Shown in pieces: positions 43,099 through 52,898 of a DNA stretch of 61,564 nt (the stretch's first letter is position 1; every line of letters starts with the position of its first letter). The DNA lies in contig JAPLCQ010000012.1 in the NCBI GenBank assembly GCA_026392115.1, forward strand, positions 1 to 61,564, written 5' to 3'. Below the pieces are notes generated by a model, which saw only the letters and a list, made by a program, of their open reading frames with translations, searched no databases and was not told the DNA's origin. The translations under genes were made by a program, and so were the position numbers. The stretch comes from Armatimonadota bacterium. GTDB taxonomy: Bacteria; Armatimonadota; Chthonomonadetes; Chthonomonadales; CAJBBX01.

Positions 43099-43157
43099 GT
43101 AGGGACCGATGGGACGCATGGGGCTCAAGCATGGGTCCCATCCGTCCCATCCCTACC
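43099..43157. repeat. Imperfect long hairpin (GGTAGGGA...TCCCTACC)
   Basis: Outer arms GGTAGGGA and TCCCTACC are perfect. Inner segments repeat GATGGGAC-type words on both arms with mispairing. It overlaps the stop codon of the GH127-like gene (43153-43155) but has no T-tract on either strand, so a terminator role is possible rather than shown. Confidence 0.5.
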
Positions 43158-45618
43158 ACGGCAGCGGGCTCACTTTGCCTCTGGGCGTGATCTGGAGGAT
43201 CTGCGCGCCTGCCCAGACCGTGCGGTAGGTCACGTGGTCGACCCGCTCGCGCTCGATGCGGACAGGGACCGGGAAGAGGACCTCGGCCTGGTCTCCGGGC
43301 CGCAGGCGGCCGAGCTCGGCGTAGCCGCCCTTCAGCTTGAGCTCAACGGCCTCGCGGTTGACGCGGATGGCCAGCCGCTTGGCGTCGACCCACCGCGGGA
43401 TGCGGACGCGCACGGCCCGGTCCAGCCTCGCCACGAAGGTGATGCGCCCCTCCAGAGGCAGTTCGGAGCGGACCACGCCCAGCGGCGTGTCGGCCGAGAG
43501 GTGGAGGTTCAGGCTCACCGTGGCGCCGTCGTCGGTGAGGATGTGGGCCTGGCACTCGGCCATGGCATGGAGCGTGCCGGAGGTGATGTCCAGCGTGGAG
43601 AGGGGCCAGTCGCCCTCCTTCATCCGGTCGTTCGGCAGTTGCATGGCCCAGCCGCCCACGGTGCGGAGCAGCACGTTCCGCTCGGCGTCGGAGGCGGGCT
43701 TCGGTGCGTCGTGGAGGTAGGCGCGCATCTCGCCCTCGCGGTGCTGCGTGGGCATAACCATGCTCAGCAGGTACCGCTCGGCCATCTCGTATCGGTCCGC
43801 CTGCCCGGCGGCGCCCAGCGTGAGGCAGGTGCGGATGACGTCGCCGGTCTGGTTCATCTCCCCGCGCGAGGGTTCGTCGGCCGGGTGCTCGGGCGTCACC
43901 TCGTCGCCCCATCCCCAACTGCTGAAGTAGCTGGGCACGCCCTTGTCCAGGATGCGGACACAGGTCTCCAGCATGGCCTTGTCGCCGGTGAGCAGGGCGT
44001 ACTCGGTGATGCCGCTGAGCGATGAGGTGATGCTGTGGACGTGACCCGACGAGCGGTCCATGGGCGCGAACCGGCCGTCCGGCTCGAAGCCCGTGCGCAG
44101 CGATGCCTTCGCGTAGAGCCCGGCCAACTTCAGGGCCAGCGGGTCGCCGCCGGCGCGGTGCAGCGCCAACAGGGGATCGACCATGCGCGAGGCGTTCATG
44201 ACCGAGATGCCCGAGCAGCGGTCTGCCATGCCGCGCTTGCGGAGCAGTTCCACGGACCACTCGCCCTTCTCGTCCGTGACGGCGTCCAGCGTCCGGAGCA
44301 TGAGGCCGGCCTTCTCGCGGGCCCAGTCGGACTTGCGGTCCTGGATCAGCATCACCAGCCCGTAGAGCCCCTCGCGCATGTTGTGGAACTCCACGAAGCG
44401 CTGGTTGCCCTTCTCCCGGTCGTAGTAGGAGTTGAGGTGGTCCTCGTTGTCGAACGAACTTTGCAGGTAGCGCTCCAGCGTGGCCAGCCCCGCTGGCGGG
44501 AAGGGCGTCCCGGCCAGCCGTTCGGCCATCATGGAGCCCAGCAGGCAGCGGCCCACGACGTGCGGGATGCCGATGACCACCGAGTGGAGCATGACGCCCG
44601 TGTTGTCGGCCTTGTGGTTGGCGTAGAAGTAGGGCTCGCCGTCCTTGTCGCGGTTGAAGAGGCTGTTCAGATGCATGCTCGCCAGCGCGATGGCCTCCTG
44701 CAGATCGGCGCGGACGGGCGCCTTGCGCGCCGCCGTCAGCACCGCCTTGCCGCCGGTTGTGGCCGCGTAGGTCTCCAGGTCGGGCCAGCTCTCCAGCGTC
44801 ACGGGCGCCGCCATCCGGTTGGCCATCCGCTCCTGCACCTGCCTCATGGTCCCCTCCTCGTCCGCCCGCCTCACGGCCGCGGGCACGGCCCAACGGGCCT
44901 CGATGCGGCTGATCTCGTCCGGCGTCAGCAATCGGTCGTAGAGCAGCACCCCGGCGATGCGTCCGTTCAGGTACTCGCGCTCCGACCCGGCGAAGTAGCG
45001 GGCGCCGACGCGTAGCTCGTCCATGATCGTCACGGCCGGGGATGCGGGGCGCGGCGTCTGCGGCACGCCGTCCACGCGGAGGCGTATCTGGTCGGGGGCG
45101 CGCTCCACCACGATGACGTGGAACCCGCCCGCCGGGTGGCCGCCCTTCATCTGGTTGAGCTGCCCTGCCATGCGTCCCGCGCCCTCGACGCTGATCTCGT
45201 CCAGCCGACCTCGCGAGTGGAAGAGGTCCACAGTGAAGCCGGGGTCGTAGTCGTTGCCCTTCCGGTTGCAGGCGCTGACGAGCCCGCCGCCGCGCGCGTC
45301 GCTCCCGGCCGAGGCCAGCACCGCCAGCGTCCATGTCCTCGCCTTGCGTCCGAAGCCCAGTGCGCGGAGGGCGTTGGCGCGGCCATCGAACCGCACGGAG
45401 GCGGGGTTGCCGCCAGATGCGGGCAGGTACTCGGGGCGCGACGCGACCGCATCGGCCGTGAGGACCGCGCTTCCCGGCGCCTTGCTTCGCCAGGCGGAGA
45501 CGCGGCCCGCGGCAAGCGTGAGCGTGGCGCGGTCCGACGCGTCGAGTTGGAGGATGGGGCCGCCGTCAGCCGGCGTTGAGGCGGGCGTGAGCCCGAGAAG
45601 GCAAGCGAGTGCGAACAT
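43153..45618 (-). CDS. Secreted GH127-like (beta-L-arabinofuranosidase fold) protein with N-terminal LamG-type domain
   Basis: 821 residues from ATG 45618, where a signal peptide begins (MFALACLLGLTPASTPADG); upstream in-frame codons are Arg/Pro-rich and non-native. Residues about 25-260 form a concanavalin/LamG-like module (I-L-Q-L-D-A-S-D start and R-I-A-G-V-L-L-Y-D-R-L-L). The (alpha/alpha)6 barrel follows. The C-terminal beta-sandwich shows the DUF1680/GH127 style L-N-L-H-L-S-A, V-R-I-P-R-W-V-D and G-Y-A-E-L-G-R-L-R-P-G-D. The catalytic Cys pair of GH127 is replaced by T-S-G-T-L-H-A-M-A-E-C, so activity is uncertain. Confidence 0.7.
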   Translation of the reverse strand: MFALACLLGLTPASTPADGGPILQLDASDRATLTLAAGRVSAWRSKAPGSAVLTADAVASRPEYLPASGGNPASVRFDGRANALRALGFGRKARTWTLAVLASAGSDARGGGLVSACNRKGNDYDPGFTVDLFHSRGRLDEISVEGAGRMAGQLNQMKGGHPAGGFHVIVVERAPDQIRLRVDGVPQTPRPASPAVTIMDELRVGARYFAGSEREYLNGRIAGVLLYDRLLTPDEISRIEARWAVPAAVRRADEEGTMRQVQERMANRMAAPVTLESWPDLETYAATTGGKAVLTAARKAPVRADLQEAIALASMHLNSLFNRDKDGEPYFYANHKADNTGVMLHSVVIGIPHVVGRCLLGSMMAERLAGTPFPPAGLATLERYLQSSFDNEDHLNSYYDREKGNQRFVEFHNMREGLYGLVMLIQDRKSDWAREKAGLMLRTLDAVTDEKGEWSVELLRKRGMADRCSGISVMNASRMVDPLLALHRAGGDPLALKLAGLYAKASLRTGFEPDGRFAPMDRSSGHVHSITSSLSGITEYALLTGDKAMLETCVRILDKGVPSYFSSWGWGDEVTPEHPADEPSRGEMNQTGDVIRTCLTLGAAGQADRYEMAERYLLSMVMPTQHREGEMRAYLHDAPKPASDAERNVLLRTVGGWAMQLPNDRMKEGDWPLSTLDITSGTLHAMAECQAHILTDDGATVSLNLHLSADTPLGVVRSELPLEGRITFVARLDRAVRVRIPRWVDAKRLAIRVNREAVELKLKGGYAELGRLRPGDQAEVLFPVPVRIERERVDHVTYRTVWAGAQILQITPRGKVSPLPW

Positions 45619-45772
45619 GCAGCAGAGTTGGCCGCGGCCGGTCTGGATTCCTGCGTAGCGGCGGCGGCATGGTCGAGGCGGCCCGAATGCAGGAGGGTGC
45701 GCCTCCCGCGGTGAACAGGTAGGCGGGACCGGGCGCCGCGGCGATGGCGGCCGACCACGGGGAGGTGCGCGG

Positions 45773-48700
45773 ATGTGGACGCGACTGGCTGCGGCGGCGC
45801 TGGCGGTGGTCACGGCGTGCGGCGCGGCGGCGCAGGTCTCGGCAAAGCCACACTACTACGCCCACGATGCCGTGCTCGACCGGCATGGCGTCATCGCGCC
45901 CTGGTACACCGGCCTCAACGGACAGCTCGACTGGCGTGCACGAATAGCTGCCGAGACGCTGAAGCGCTACCCCTGGACCGACAAGCCCGCCGTCGCCCCG
46001 TACTTCGTCTTCAACGGCACGTGGGCCATCGCGGCTGACGGCGCGATCACCATCCCCAAGCTGAACGACTGGGACAACGGCGATCTGGGTCAGCGAGCGG
46101 CCTACATCCTCTCGGGCCTCGTGGATTACTACCGCTACAGCGGCGACGCCTCTGCCATCGGGCTCATAACCGTCCAGGCGGACGCGCTGCTGGACCACGG
46201 CGTCACCTCCGCCTCGCACCCGTGGCCCCGCTTCCTGGTCAGCGTGCCCAACCGCGGGAAGCCGTACGGCGCTCCCGACCCGCGCGGGTTCATCCAGCTG
46301 GACATCACGGCCGAAGCCGGGCTGGGGCTCGTGCGCGCCTACGAGATGCTGGGGAACCGGCGCTGGCTCGATGCCGCCACCCACTGGGCGCTGCTTCTGG
46401 CCCGCAACCGGCGGCAGGGCGACATGCCCTGGGGACGCTACGCCAACCCGCAGGACGTGCCGTGGGAGGACCTCCAGACGGGCGGCGTGGTCTTCCTGCT
46501 GGAGTTCTTCGACGAGCTGATCCGGGCCGGCGCCCATGACCCCAGGGGCGAGATCGCCGCGGCCCGCGATGCCGGACGGCGGCGCCTCCGCGACGCGCTG
46601 CTGCCGCGCTGGATTGCCCACGATACGTGGGGCCGCAACTACTGGGACTGGAACGACCCGGTGCAGGCCGAGAACGTCACCGAGTTCGCGGCGCGCTACC
46701 TGATGGCCAACCCGGCCCTCTTCCCCAACTGGCGCAACGACGCGCGGAACATCCTGGGCCTCTTCCTGAACCGCACGTCGGTGGCCCCCGAGTCGGGCGG
46801 CGGCGTCTTCTCCGGCGCCTGGGCCTACCCCGAGTCGTCGGGTTGCTGCGGCCGGTCGAACTGGTACGGGCCCATGGAGCTGGCGCCGGTCTGGCTGGAA
46901 CTGGGCGTCCGCACCGGCGACCCATGGGCCACGGAGGTGGGTCGCAGGCAGGCGATCCTGGCGACCTATGACGGCCATGCTACGGGCGTGGTGGAGGACA
47001 ACATCGACGGCGGCCAGATCGTGGCCGGGGCATGGTTCAAGATCGCCCACCCCATGGCCCTGAAGCACACGCTGAACGCCATCGCCTGGCTCCCGGACCG
47101 GCTGGGCGCGAACCGCGAGAGCCACATCGTCCGCTCGACCTCGGTGCTGACGCAGGTGCGCTACGGGGCGGGCTCCGTGCGGTACACGGCCTTCGACGCG
47201 CCTGCCCGCTCGACCGAGGTGCTACGGCTCGCCTTCCGCCCCGCTGCCGTGCTGGCCGATGGGCGGGCCCTGCGGCTGCGGTCCGACCTGACTGCGCCGG
47301 GCTATACCGTGAGGGCGCTGGCGAATGGCGACACGATCGTCACGGTGCGCCGCGACGGGTGCCGGTCGGTGGAGGTCCAAGCCGCAACCCCGGAGCCCTC
47401 GCTGGCGCTGGCCGCCCTGCCCGCGGGCGGCGTGACCGAGCGCCGGATCGAGTTCCGGGGCAACCGCGTCCGGCTGATCGGCGGCGTCGGCCCCGACGGC
47501 GGCCGGGCGGAGGTCATCCTCGACGGCGTGAAGCAGCTCTGCGGCATCGACGCCTGGTCGCCCGTGCGCAGGGAGGGGCAGACGCTCTGGTTCACCAACG
47601 GCCTGTCCGATGGCCGCCACCAACTCCGCATCGTCGCTACCGGGCGCGGCGGTCCGATCTCCAAGGGGAGGCGTGTGGCCCTCTCGCAGGCGGTCTGGTC
47701 CGCCGCCGTCGGCTCGGCGGGGTTCGGCGAGGGCGGCGGCCCGCGAGGCGTCCAGCGGGTGGTCTTCGGTTACGCGGGCCGGCGCGACCTGACCGACGCT
47801 CGGGGAGCGGCCTGGCGGCCCGCCACCGAGTGGATCGTCCGCAGCGGCGCCATGACCGATTCGGTGGCGCAGGCCTGGTGGACCGATCCGCGGCGCTGGT
47901 CCGTGGCCGGGTCGGACTCGCCGCAGATCTACCGCTACGGCGCCCACGCCCGCGAGTTCACGCACGTCTTCACCGTGGGTCCGGGCCTCTACCACCTCCG
48001 CATCAAGCTCATGGAGAGCCGGTCGCTGCCCGTGGGCGAGCGCCTCATGGATGTCGTTGTCGAGGGCGGACCCAGGCTGGAGCGGCTCGATGCGGCCGCC
48101 ACAGCCGGCGGCGTGGGACGGGCGGCTGATCTGGTGTTCAACGGCCTGCGCCCCACTGCCGGGACCATCACGGTGACGCTCCGCGGATGGGGCGGCGCCG
48201 AGGCCATCGTCCAGGCCATGGAGGTCGGACCAGGTGAGGCCCGTGGCGGCGTGCGGCCGGTCTGCGTTCCCGAGGCGCGCGCCCAGGGAGCCGGCAACCT
48301 GCTGCGCAACCCCGGCTTCGAGCAGACGGCGGCGGGCGTGGTGGGCGACCTGGGGACGAAGCAGGCGGCAGCCGACTGGACCTACCTCTTCCTCTCGCCG
48401 ATCCGCAGCTACATCTGGGGCGAGAGCGACTATGCCGAACACCCGGACTGGGGCATGCCTGAGATCGCCGAAGGGAAGCAGGCGCTACGCACCCATACGG
48501 AGTCCCACGGCCACACGCTCGTCTACCAGGAGGTGGGCGTCGTGCCGGGCCGGGAGTACGAGGCGAGCGTCATGGTCCGCGCCGCCGACCTGCGCGGCAA
48601 GGGCTTCGGGCAAGGGGCAGGGGATCGCGCCCTCCTGGCCATCGAGGAAGTCGCGGCGAGCGGCCAGTGCACGGCGCGTCACCTCTCCGAGGCAGTGACC

Positions 48701-48844
48701 GTGGCGGGACCGTACCGCAGGCTCCAGGTGCGGTTCAAGCCGGCCGCCGCCAAGCTGCGGTTCGTGCTGGAGGCCGAGTTGCATGTGACCTACGACCAGG
48801 GGCACGTGACGTGGGATGCGTGTGAGCTTCGGGCGGCGCCGTAG
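45773..48844 (+). CDS. Large secreted protein with helical barrel and beta-sandwich modules (unknown family)
   Basis: 1023 residues with a signal peptide (MWTRLAAAALAVVTACGAAAQ). The first ~430 residues read as an (alpha/alpha)6 toroid like six-hairpin glycosidases or epimerases (repeated W-x-x-A/D helices, A-G-L-G-L-V-R-A-Y-E-M-L, S-G-C-C-G-R-S-N-W-Y). A malectin-like domain appears around 640-800 (F-T-V-G-P-G-L-Y-H-L-R-I-K-L-M-E) and a carbohydrate-binding-type sandwich at the end (N-L-L-R-N-P-G-F-E). I do not recognise a named family. It begins a co-directional run of five genes, divergent from the GH127-like gene. Confidence 0.65.
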   Translation: MWTRLAAAALAVVTACGAAAQVSAKPHYYAHDAVLDRHGVIAPWYTGLNGQLDWRARIAAETLKRYPWTDKPAVAPYFVFNGTWAIAADGAITIPKLNDWDNGDLGQRAAYILSGLVDYYRYSGDASAIGLITVQADALLDHGVTSASHPWPRFLVSVPNRGKPYGAPDPRGFIQLDITAEAGLGLVRAYEMLGNRRWLDAATHWALLLARNRRQGDMPWGRYANPQDVPWEDLQTGGVVFLLEFFDELIRAGAHDPRGEIAAARDAGRRRLRDALLPRWIAHDTWGRNYWDWNDPVQAENVTEFAARYLMANPALFPNWRNDARNILGLFLNRTSVAPESGGGVFSGAWAYPESSGCCGRSNWYGPMELAPVWLELGVRTGDPWATEVGRRQAILATYDGHATGVVEDNIDGGQIVAGAWFKIAHPMALKHTLNAIAWLPDRLGANRESHIVRSTSVLTQVRYGAGSVRYTAFDAPARSTEVLRLAFRPAAVLADGRALRLRSDLTAPGYTVRALANGDTIVTVRRDGCRSVEVQAATPEPSLALAALPAGGVTERRIEFRGNRVRLIGGVGPDGGRAEVILDGVKQLCGIDAWSPVRREGQTLWFTNGLSDGRHQLRIVATGRGGPISKGRRVALSQAVWSAAVGSAGFGEGGGPRGVQRVVFGYAGRRDLTDARGAAWRPATEWIVRSGAMTDSVAQAWWTDPRRWSVAGSDSPQIYRYGAHAREFTHVFTVGPGLYHLRIKLMESRSLPVGERLMDVVVEGGPRLERLDAAATAGGVGRAADLVFNGLRPTAGTITVTLRGWGGAEAIVQAMEVGPGEARGGVRPVCVPEARAQGAGNLLRNPGFEQTAAGVVGDLGTKQAAADWTYLFLSPIRSYIWGESDYAEHPDWGMPEIAEGKQALRTHTESHGHTLVYQEVGVVPGREYEASVMVRAADLRGKGFGQGAGDRALLAIEEVAASGQCTARHLSEAVTVAGPYRRLQVRFKPAAAKLRFVLEAELHVTYDQGHVTWDACELRAAP

Positions 48845-48866
48845 GGCATGGCCCAGAGGAGATAGG

Positions 48867-51800
48867 ATGACGAGACTGGCTTGGCTTACGGCTGTGGCGG
48901 CGCTGCTCTGCGCGACGGGTGCGGGCGCACAGGTGCGGGTGACGGCCCCGGGGCTCACGGCGCAGTTCGACCGGGGCGCCGTCACGCGCCTGGAGGCCGG
49001 CGGCAAGCTCCTGGCAACAGGCGGGACGGCCTCGGCGGGCATCCTGCGCGTCGGCGCGGAGCACGGCGTTACGAGCAACCCGCGAGGCGCCGCCACGCCC
49101 GGCAAGCCCGCCTCCGTGGCCTACCCGTCGCTGCAAGGGCTGTCCGGCGGCGCGGTGCGGGCGGGCTACTCGGTCGTGGGCGGCGAGATCGCCGTCACGC
49201 AGGAGGCCTCCTCCCCGCAGCCGGGCGTCATCGGCGTGCGGTGGGCCATCGACGGCATTCCCTTCACCTACAACATACTGGTGCCCGGGGGCGGCGGGGT
49301 GCGCATCAGCAAGCGCTCTCCGGGAACGGCGTGGGGCTACGACTACCCCATAACCTGGGAGGCGCAGTGCGTGCTCGTGGAGGGACCCGGGCACGGCCTC
49401 CGCGTCTGGGCCGAGGACGCCCTGGGCCGCTACAAGCGCCTGCGCGTCGAGCGCGGACCTGCGGGCTGGCGCCTCACCTTCACCACCGAGAACAACGCGC
49501 CCTGGGCGCCGCTGAAGGCCTGCACCTCGGTGCGCTGGCGCATGGCCGCCTACAAGGGCGACTGGCGCGCGGGCGTCAGGCCCTACCGGGACTGGATGGC
49601 CCGTACCTGGACTACACCGCCGCTCGCCAAGCAGACCCCGGCCTGGGCCCGCGACACGCGCCTTGTGGTCACCATGGACCACGACCTGCCCACGCTGGAA
49701 GCCCTGGCCACCCGTTGCGACGCCTCGCGCACCATGCTCTACCTCCCTCAGTGGCGCGCCGCGGGCTACGACCGCATGTACCCGAACTACGACGCCGCGC
49801 CGGGCTTCGAGGCCTTCGTGCGTCGGGCGCACGAGCTGGGCTTCATGGTGATGGTTCACGCCAACTACTTCGGCATCGATCCCAAGAGCCCCGAGTACGC
49901 CCGCTTCGAGCGGTACCAGGTGCGCAACCCCAACACCCACGCGCTGGAGTGGTGGACCTGGGATGCCGACCCGCCCATCAAGTTTGCCTACATCAACCCC
50001 GCCTCGTCCGAGTTTCGGAAGCTGCTGGTAAGCCGCATGAAGGAGATGGTGGAGCGATACTCCATCGACGCCATCCATATCGACCAGACGCTCTGCATCT
50101 TCAACGATGAGAACGGCCTGATCGACGGCATGACGATGATCGAGGGCAACGTCGCCATCCACCGCGAGCTGCGCGAGGCGCTGCCGCAGGTGGCCCTCTC
50201 CGGCGAGGGGCTTGACGAGGTCACCATGCGTTACGAGGCCTTCGCCCAGCGCCACTCGCAGGGCCTGGACTTCGTGCAGGGCGTCTGGGACCGGCCGGGG
50301 CTGGCCATGGCGCATCCCATCTCGTCGTACCTCTTCCACGCCCGGACGCAGCCCTACGGCTACCTGGGGATGACCGGGCCCGCCAACGGGCAACTCTACA
50401 GCGCCTGGCGCGAGAACTACAAGCGATGGGCCGTGCTGCCCACCATCTGCTGGCCCACCGCCAAGCAGCTGCTGGAACCCACGGGTTTCCTGCGGAACGC
50501 GCTGGACGAGGCCCGCGCCTTCGCGCGGCATGACCTGAAGCCCGATCCCGACGGCCCATGGCCCGCCGCCGTCTGCTTCCCCTACATTGGTCGTCAGGGC
50601 GTGCGGGCCGCCTATCGCGAGGATGCAACAGGCACCCTCTTTACGCTGGACGCCGACGGGCTCAGCCGCACGCTGACGCGCGTGATTACGGGTGTCAGCG
50701 AGGTGGCCGCTCCCGGTTCGCTGGCAGGCTGGCGCTGCTACGACAGCCGGAAGCTGCTGGGGCTCGATCCCGAGGCCTGGTACGCCTACGACGAGACGCC
50801 GCGCGACCTGACGGTCCCGCATATCGATCAGCTACCCGAAGGCGTGAGCGTGGGTCGAATGCAGCGAACCGCCCTGGGCGTCGTGGCCGAGGTGCGGGCC
50901 CGCGCGGTGGAGGTTGGCCGCGTGGCCGAGCGGCTGATGGACGGTCGCTGTGGATGGACCAGGCCCGGCGGCGCGGAGCAGGCGTTCCGCGGCCCGCTCA
51001 ACGAGAGCGAGTCGGGTGCCTTCTTCATGCCCATGGGCGCCAACCTTCACGCGCACCCGCCGTGGAAGAGCGGCGCCGGCGGCTCCGCCTTCGCCGAGTT
51101 CACCGTGGCCGTGCCCGCGGGCGAGGGGCCCATCCGGTTCGTCACCGATGTGGCTATGGACAAGAACGCGTTGGGCCCTGGCAAGTCCGACGGCGCCCTC
51201 TTCACCGCCCGCGTCGTGCGGCCGGGCGGCGCCGAGGTGCGCGTCTTCAACGCCACATCCGAGACGCTGCCGATGGCCATCGACCTGGCGCCCTATCGCG
51301 GCAGGAGCGTGACCCTGCGGCTGGAGGTCGGCCCCGGGCCCGCGGGCAACGTCTCGTTCGACTGGGCGCGCTGGTACCGGCCTCGCGTGGAGACCTCTAG
51401 CCCGGCTTCCCAGCGTATAGGCCTTGCCGGACTGCCCGCCTACGCCGCCGTGCTCTCCGGCGCCGACTCGCCGGAACCCGAGGTCACCGCCGACGGCATC
51501 CTGGCACGCGTCGACGCGCCGGGCTCGGTCTACGTCTTGACGCAAAAGCCCCCGGTAGTCGGGTTGCCCCTGGCGCTCAGGGCCGAGGGGGCCGCCGTGA
51601 GCGTCGTCGATGACGCGGGGCGCGTGATGCAGGACGCGCAGTTCGCCTCGTTCGTGCCCGGCGGAGGCGCCGCCGAGGGCGTGGAGCGGCAGGGCGTCTC
51701 GGCACACCCACCGGACCACGGCCGCACCATCGGCGAGTTCGCGGTGACGCTTCCTGCCGAGCCCGCCCGGTTCAGCGCGTGGGTGGCGCTGCGCGACGGG

Positions 51801-52019
51801 AGCAAGTCGGACGGTTGCGTTTTCATTGTGCAGGCCAACGGACGCGAGGTGGCCCGCCTGCGCCGCGCCGCCGGGCCGTGGCAACGGCTGGAAGCCGACC
51901 TGAGCCCGTGGGCAGGCAAGCCCGTCGTGCTGGCGCTCATCACGGACGCCGACGGCGGGTTCAACTTCGACTGGGCGGTCTGGGCAGATCCCCGGATCGA
52001 GGCCGCCGCGGGCCGCTGA
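48867..52019 (+). CDS. Large secreted putative glycoside hydrolase (DUF6259-like TIM barrel)
   Basis: 1050 residues. The start at 48867 is chosen because a signal peptide begins there (MTRLAWLTAVAALLCATGAGA) after AGGAGATAGG. Residues about 20-230 are a beta-sandwich. The barrel around 260-560 has V-V-T-M-D-H-D, M-L-Y-L-P-Q-W, M-V-M-V-H-A-N-Y-F-G, A-I-H-I-D-Q-T-L and S-G-E-G-L-D-E, a layout seen in DUF6259/GH-clan proteins; Asp of H-I-D and Glu of G-E-G are candidate catalytic residues. Two C-terminal beta-sandwich modules end with similar N-F-D-W-A motifs, suggesting a duplicated binding domain. Function is inferred. Confidence 0.68.
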   Translation: MTRLAWLTAVAALLCATGAGAQVRVTAPGLTAQFDRGAVTRLEAGGKLLATGGTASAGILRVGAEHGVTSNPRGAATPGKPASVAYPSLQGLSGGAVRAGYSVVGGEIAVTQEASSPQPGVIGVRWAIDGIPFTYNILVPGGGGVRISKRSPGTAWGYDYPITWEAQCVLVEGPGHGLRVWAEDALGRYKRLRVERGPAGWRLTFTTENNAPWAPLKACTSVRWRMAAYKGDWRAGVRPYRDWMARTWTTPPLAKQTPAWARDTRLVVTMDHDLPTLEALATRCDASRTMLYLPQWRAAGYDRMYPNYDAAPGFEAFVRRAHELGFMVMVHANYFGIDPKSPEYARFERYQVRNPNTHALEWWTWDADPPIKFAYINPASSEFRKLLVSRMKEMVERYSIDAIHIDQTLCIFNDENGLIDGMTMIEGNVAIHRELREALPQVALSGEGLDEVTMRYEAFAQRHSQGLDFVQGVWDRPGLAMAHPISSYLFHARTQPYGYLGMTGPANGQLYSAWRENYKRWAVLPTICWPTAKQLLEPTGFLRNALDEARAFARHDLKPDPDGPWPAAVCFPYIGRQGVRAAYREDATGTLFTLDADGLSRTLTRVITGVSEVAAPGSLAGWRCYDSRKLLGLDPEAWYAYDETPRDLTVPHIDQLPEGVSVGRMQRTALGVVAEVRARAVEVGRVAERLMDGRCGWTRPGGAEQAFRGPLNESESGAFFMPMGANLHAHPPWKSGAGGSAFAEFTVAVPAGEGPIRFVTDVAMDKNALGPGKSDGALFTARVVRPGGAEVRVFNATSETLPMAIDLAPYRGRSVTLRLEVGPGPAGNVSFDWARWYRPRVETSSPASQRIGLAGLPAYAAVLSGADSPEPEVTADGILARVDAPGSVYVLTQKPPVVGLPLALRAEGAAVSVVDDAGRVMQDAQFASFVPGGGAAEGVERQGVSAHPPDHGRTIGEFAVTLPAEPARFSAWVALRDGSKSDGCVFIVQANGREVARLRRAAGPWQRLEADLSPWAGKPVVLALITDADGGFNFDWAVWADPRIEAAAGR

Positions 52020-52037
52020 GGGAGGGGAGGGACCACC

Positions 52038-52898
52038 ATGAACTGCATCAAGATCGGCATGATCGGGCTGGACACCAGCCACTCCATCGAGTTCACGCGA
52101 CGGCTCCAGGCCCCGGATTGCGCCCCGGCGCAGCGCGTGGCCGGCGCCCGCGTGACGACATGCCTCCGCTTCGAGACGCCGTTCCAGGACGCCGCGGGCC
52201 TCGACGCCCGTCAGGCCCAAATGGAGGCGTGGGGCGTGCGCGTCACGGAGGACTTCGACGAGGCCGTCTCCAGCTGCGACGCCCTGATGCTGGAGATCAA
52301 CGACCCCGCGCGGCACCTGGAGTACGTGCGGGCCTGCGCGGGCCTCGGCCTGCCGATCTTCCTCGACAAGCCCATGGCCGATACGCTGGAGTCCGCCGAG
52401 GCCATCGCCGACCTCGTCCGCACCCGCGGACTGAGGCTATGGACCGGCTCGTCGCTCCGCTTCGCCGACGCCCTGCTGGAGGCCTGCGATGCCGTGCCGC
52501 GGCCCGACGTGGCGGTGGTCCACGGTCCGCTGGGCGTCGCGCCTGCGGGTAGCTCGGTGGTCTGGTACGGCGTCCACGCCTGCGAGATGCTCCAACGGGC
52601 CATGGGGCGCGGCCTGGCGCGGGTCACCGCCCACACCGATCCGCAGGGGCGCGTGATGGTCGCCGAGTACGCCGACGGCAGGCGTGGCGTGGTGATGCTC
52701 ACCGAGGGGATGTACCACTACGGTGGTCGCCTCATGTCGAAGCAGGCTTCGGTGGCCTTCGATGTCGATGCCGGGACGATCTACACGCGGCAACTGGAGC
52801 AGGTGGTGCGCTTCTTCGTCGGCGGGCCCGCGCCCGCGGAGCTCGACGACGCCCTGGAGGTGATGCGCGTGCTCACCGCGCCTGGAGCCGAGGCATGA
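52038..52898 (+). CDS. Short Gfo/Idh/MocA-family oxidoreductase
   Basis: 286 residues, shorter than the usual 330-400. The Rossmann start I-G-M-I-G-L-D-T-S-H-S lacks the full G-x-G-x-x-G. The family E-K-P region is present as F-L-D-K-P-M-A-D-T with the catalytic-type Lys, and a late V-W-Y-G-V-H-A-C-E-M matches the substrate H-x-x-D/E region. It would oxidise or epimerise a sugar or cyclitol with NAD(P). It overlaps the next gene by 4 bp (ATGA), so they are coupled. Confidence 0.78.
   Translation: MNCIKIGMIGLDTSHSIEFTRRLQAPDCAPAQRVAGARVTTCLRFETPFQDAAGLDARQAQMEAWGVRVTEDFDEAVSSCDALMLEINDPARHLEYVRACAGLGLPIFLDKPMADTLESAEAIADLVRTRGLRLWTGSSLRFADALLEACDAVPRPDVAVVHGPLGVAPAGSSVVWYGVHACEMLQRAMGRGLARVTAHTDPQGRVMVAEYADGRRGVVMLTEGMYHYGGRLMSKQASVAFDVDAGTIYTRQLEQVVRFFVGGPAPAELDDALEVMRVLTAPGAEA

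Noticed and set aside
43099-43157. Rho-independent terminator
   Set aside because: The stem is imperfect and no T-run follows on either strand, so it is listed as a repeat hairpin instead.
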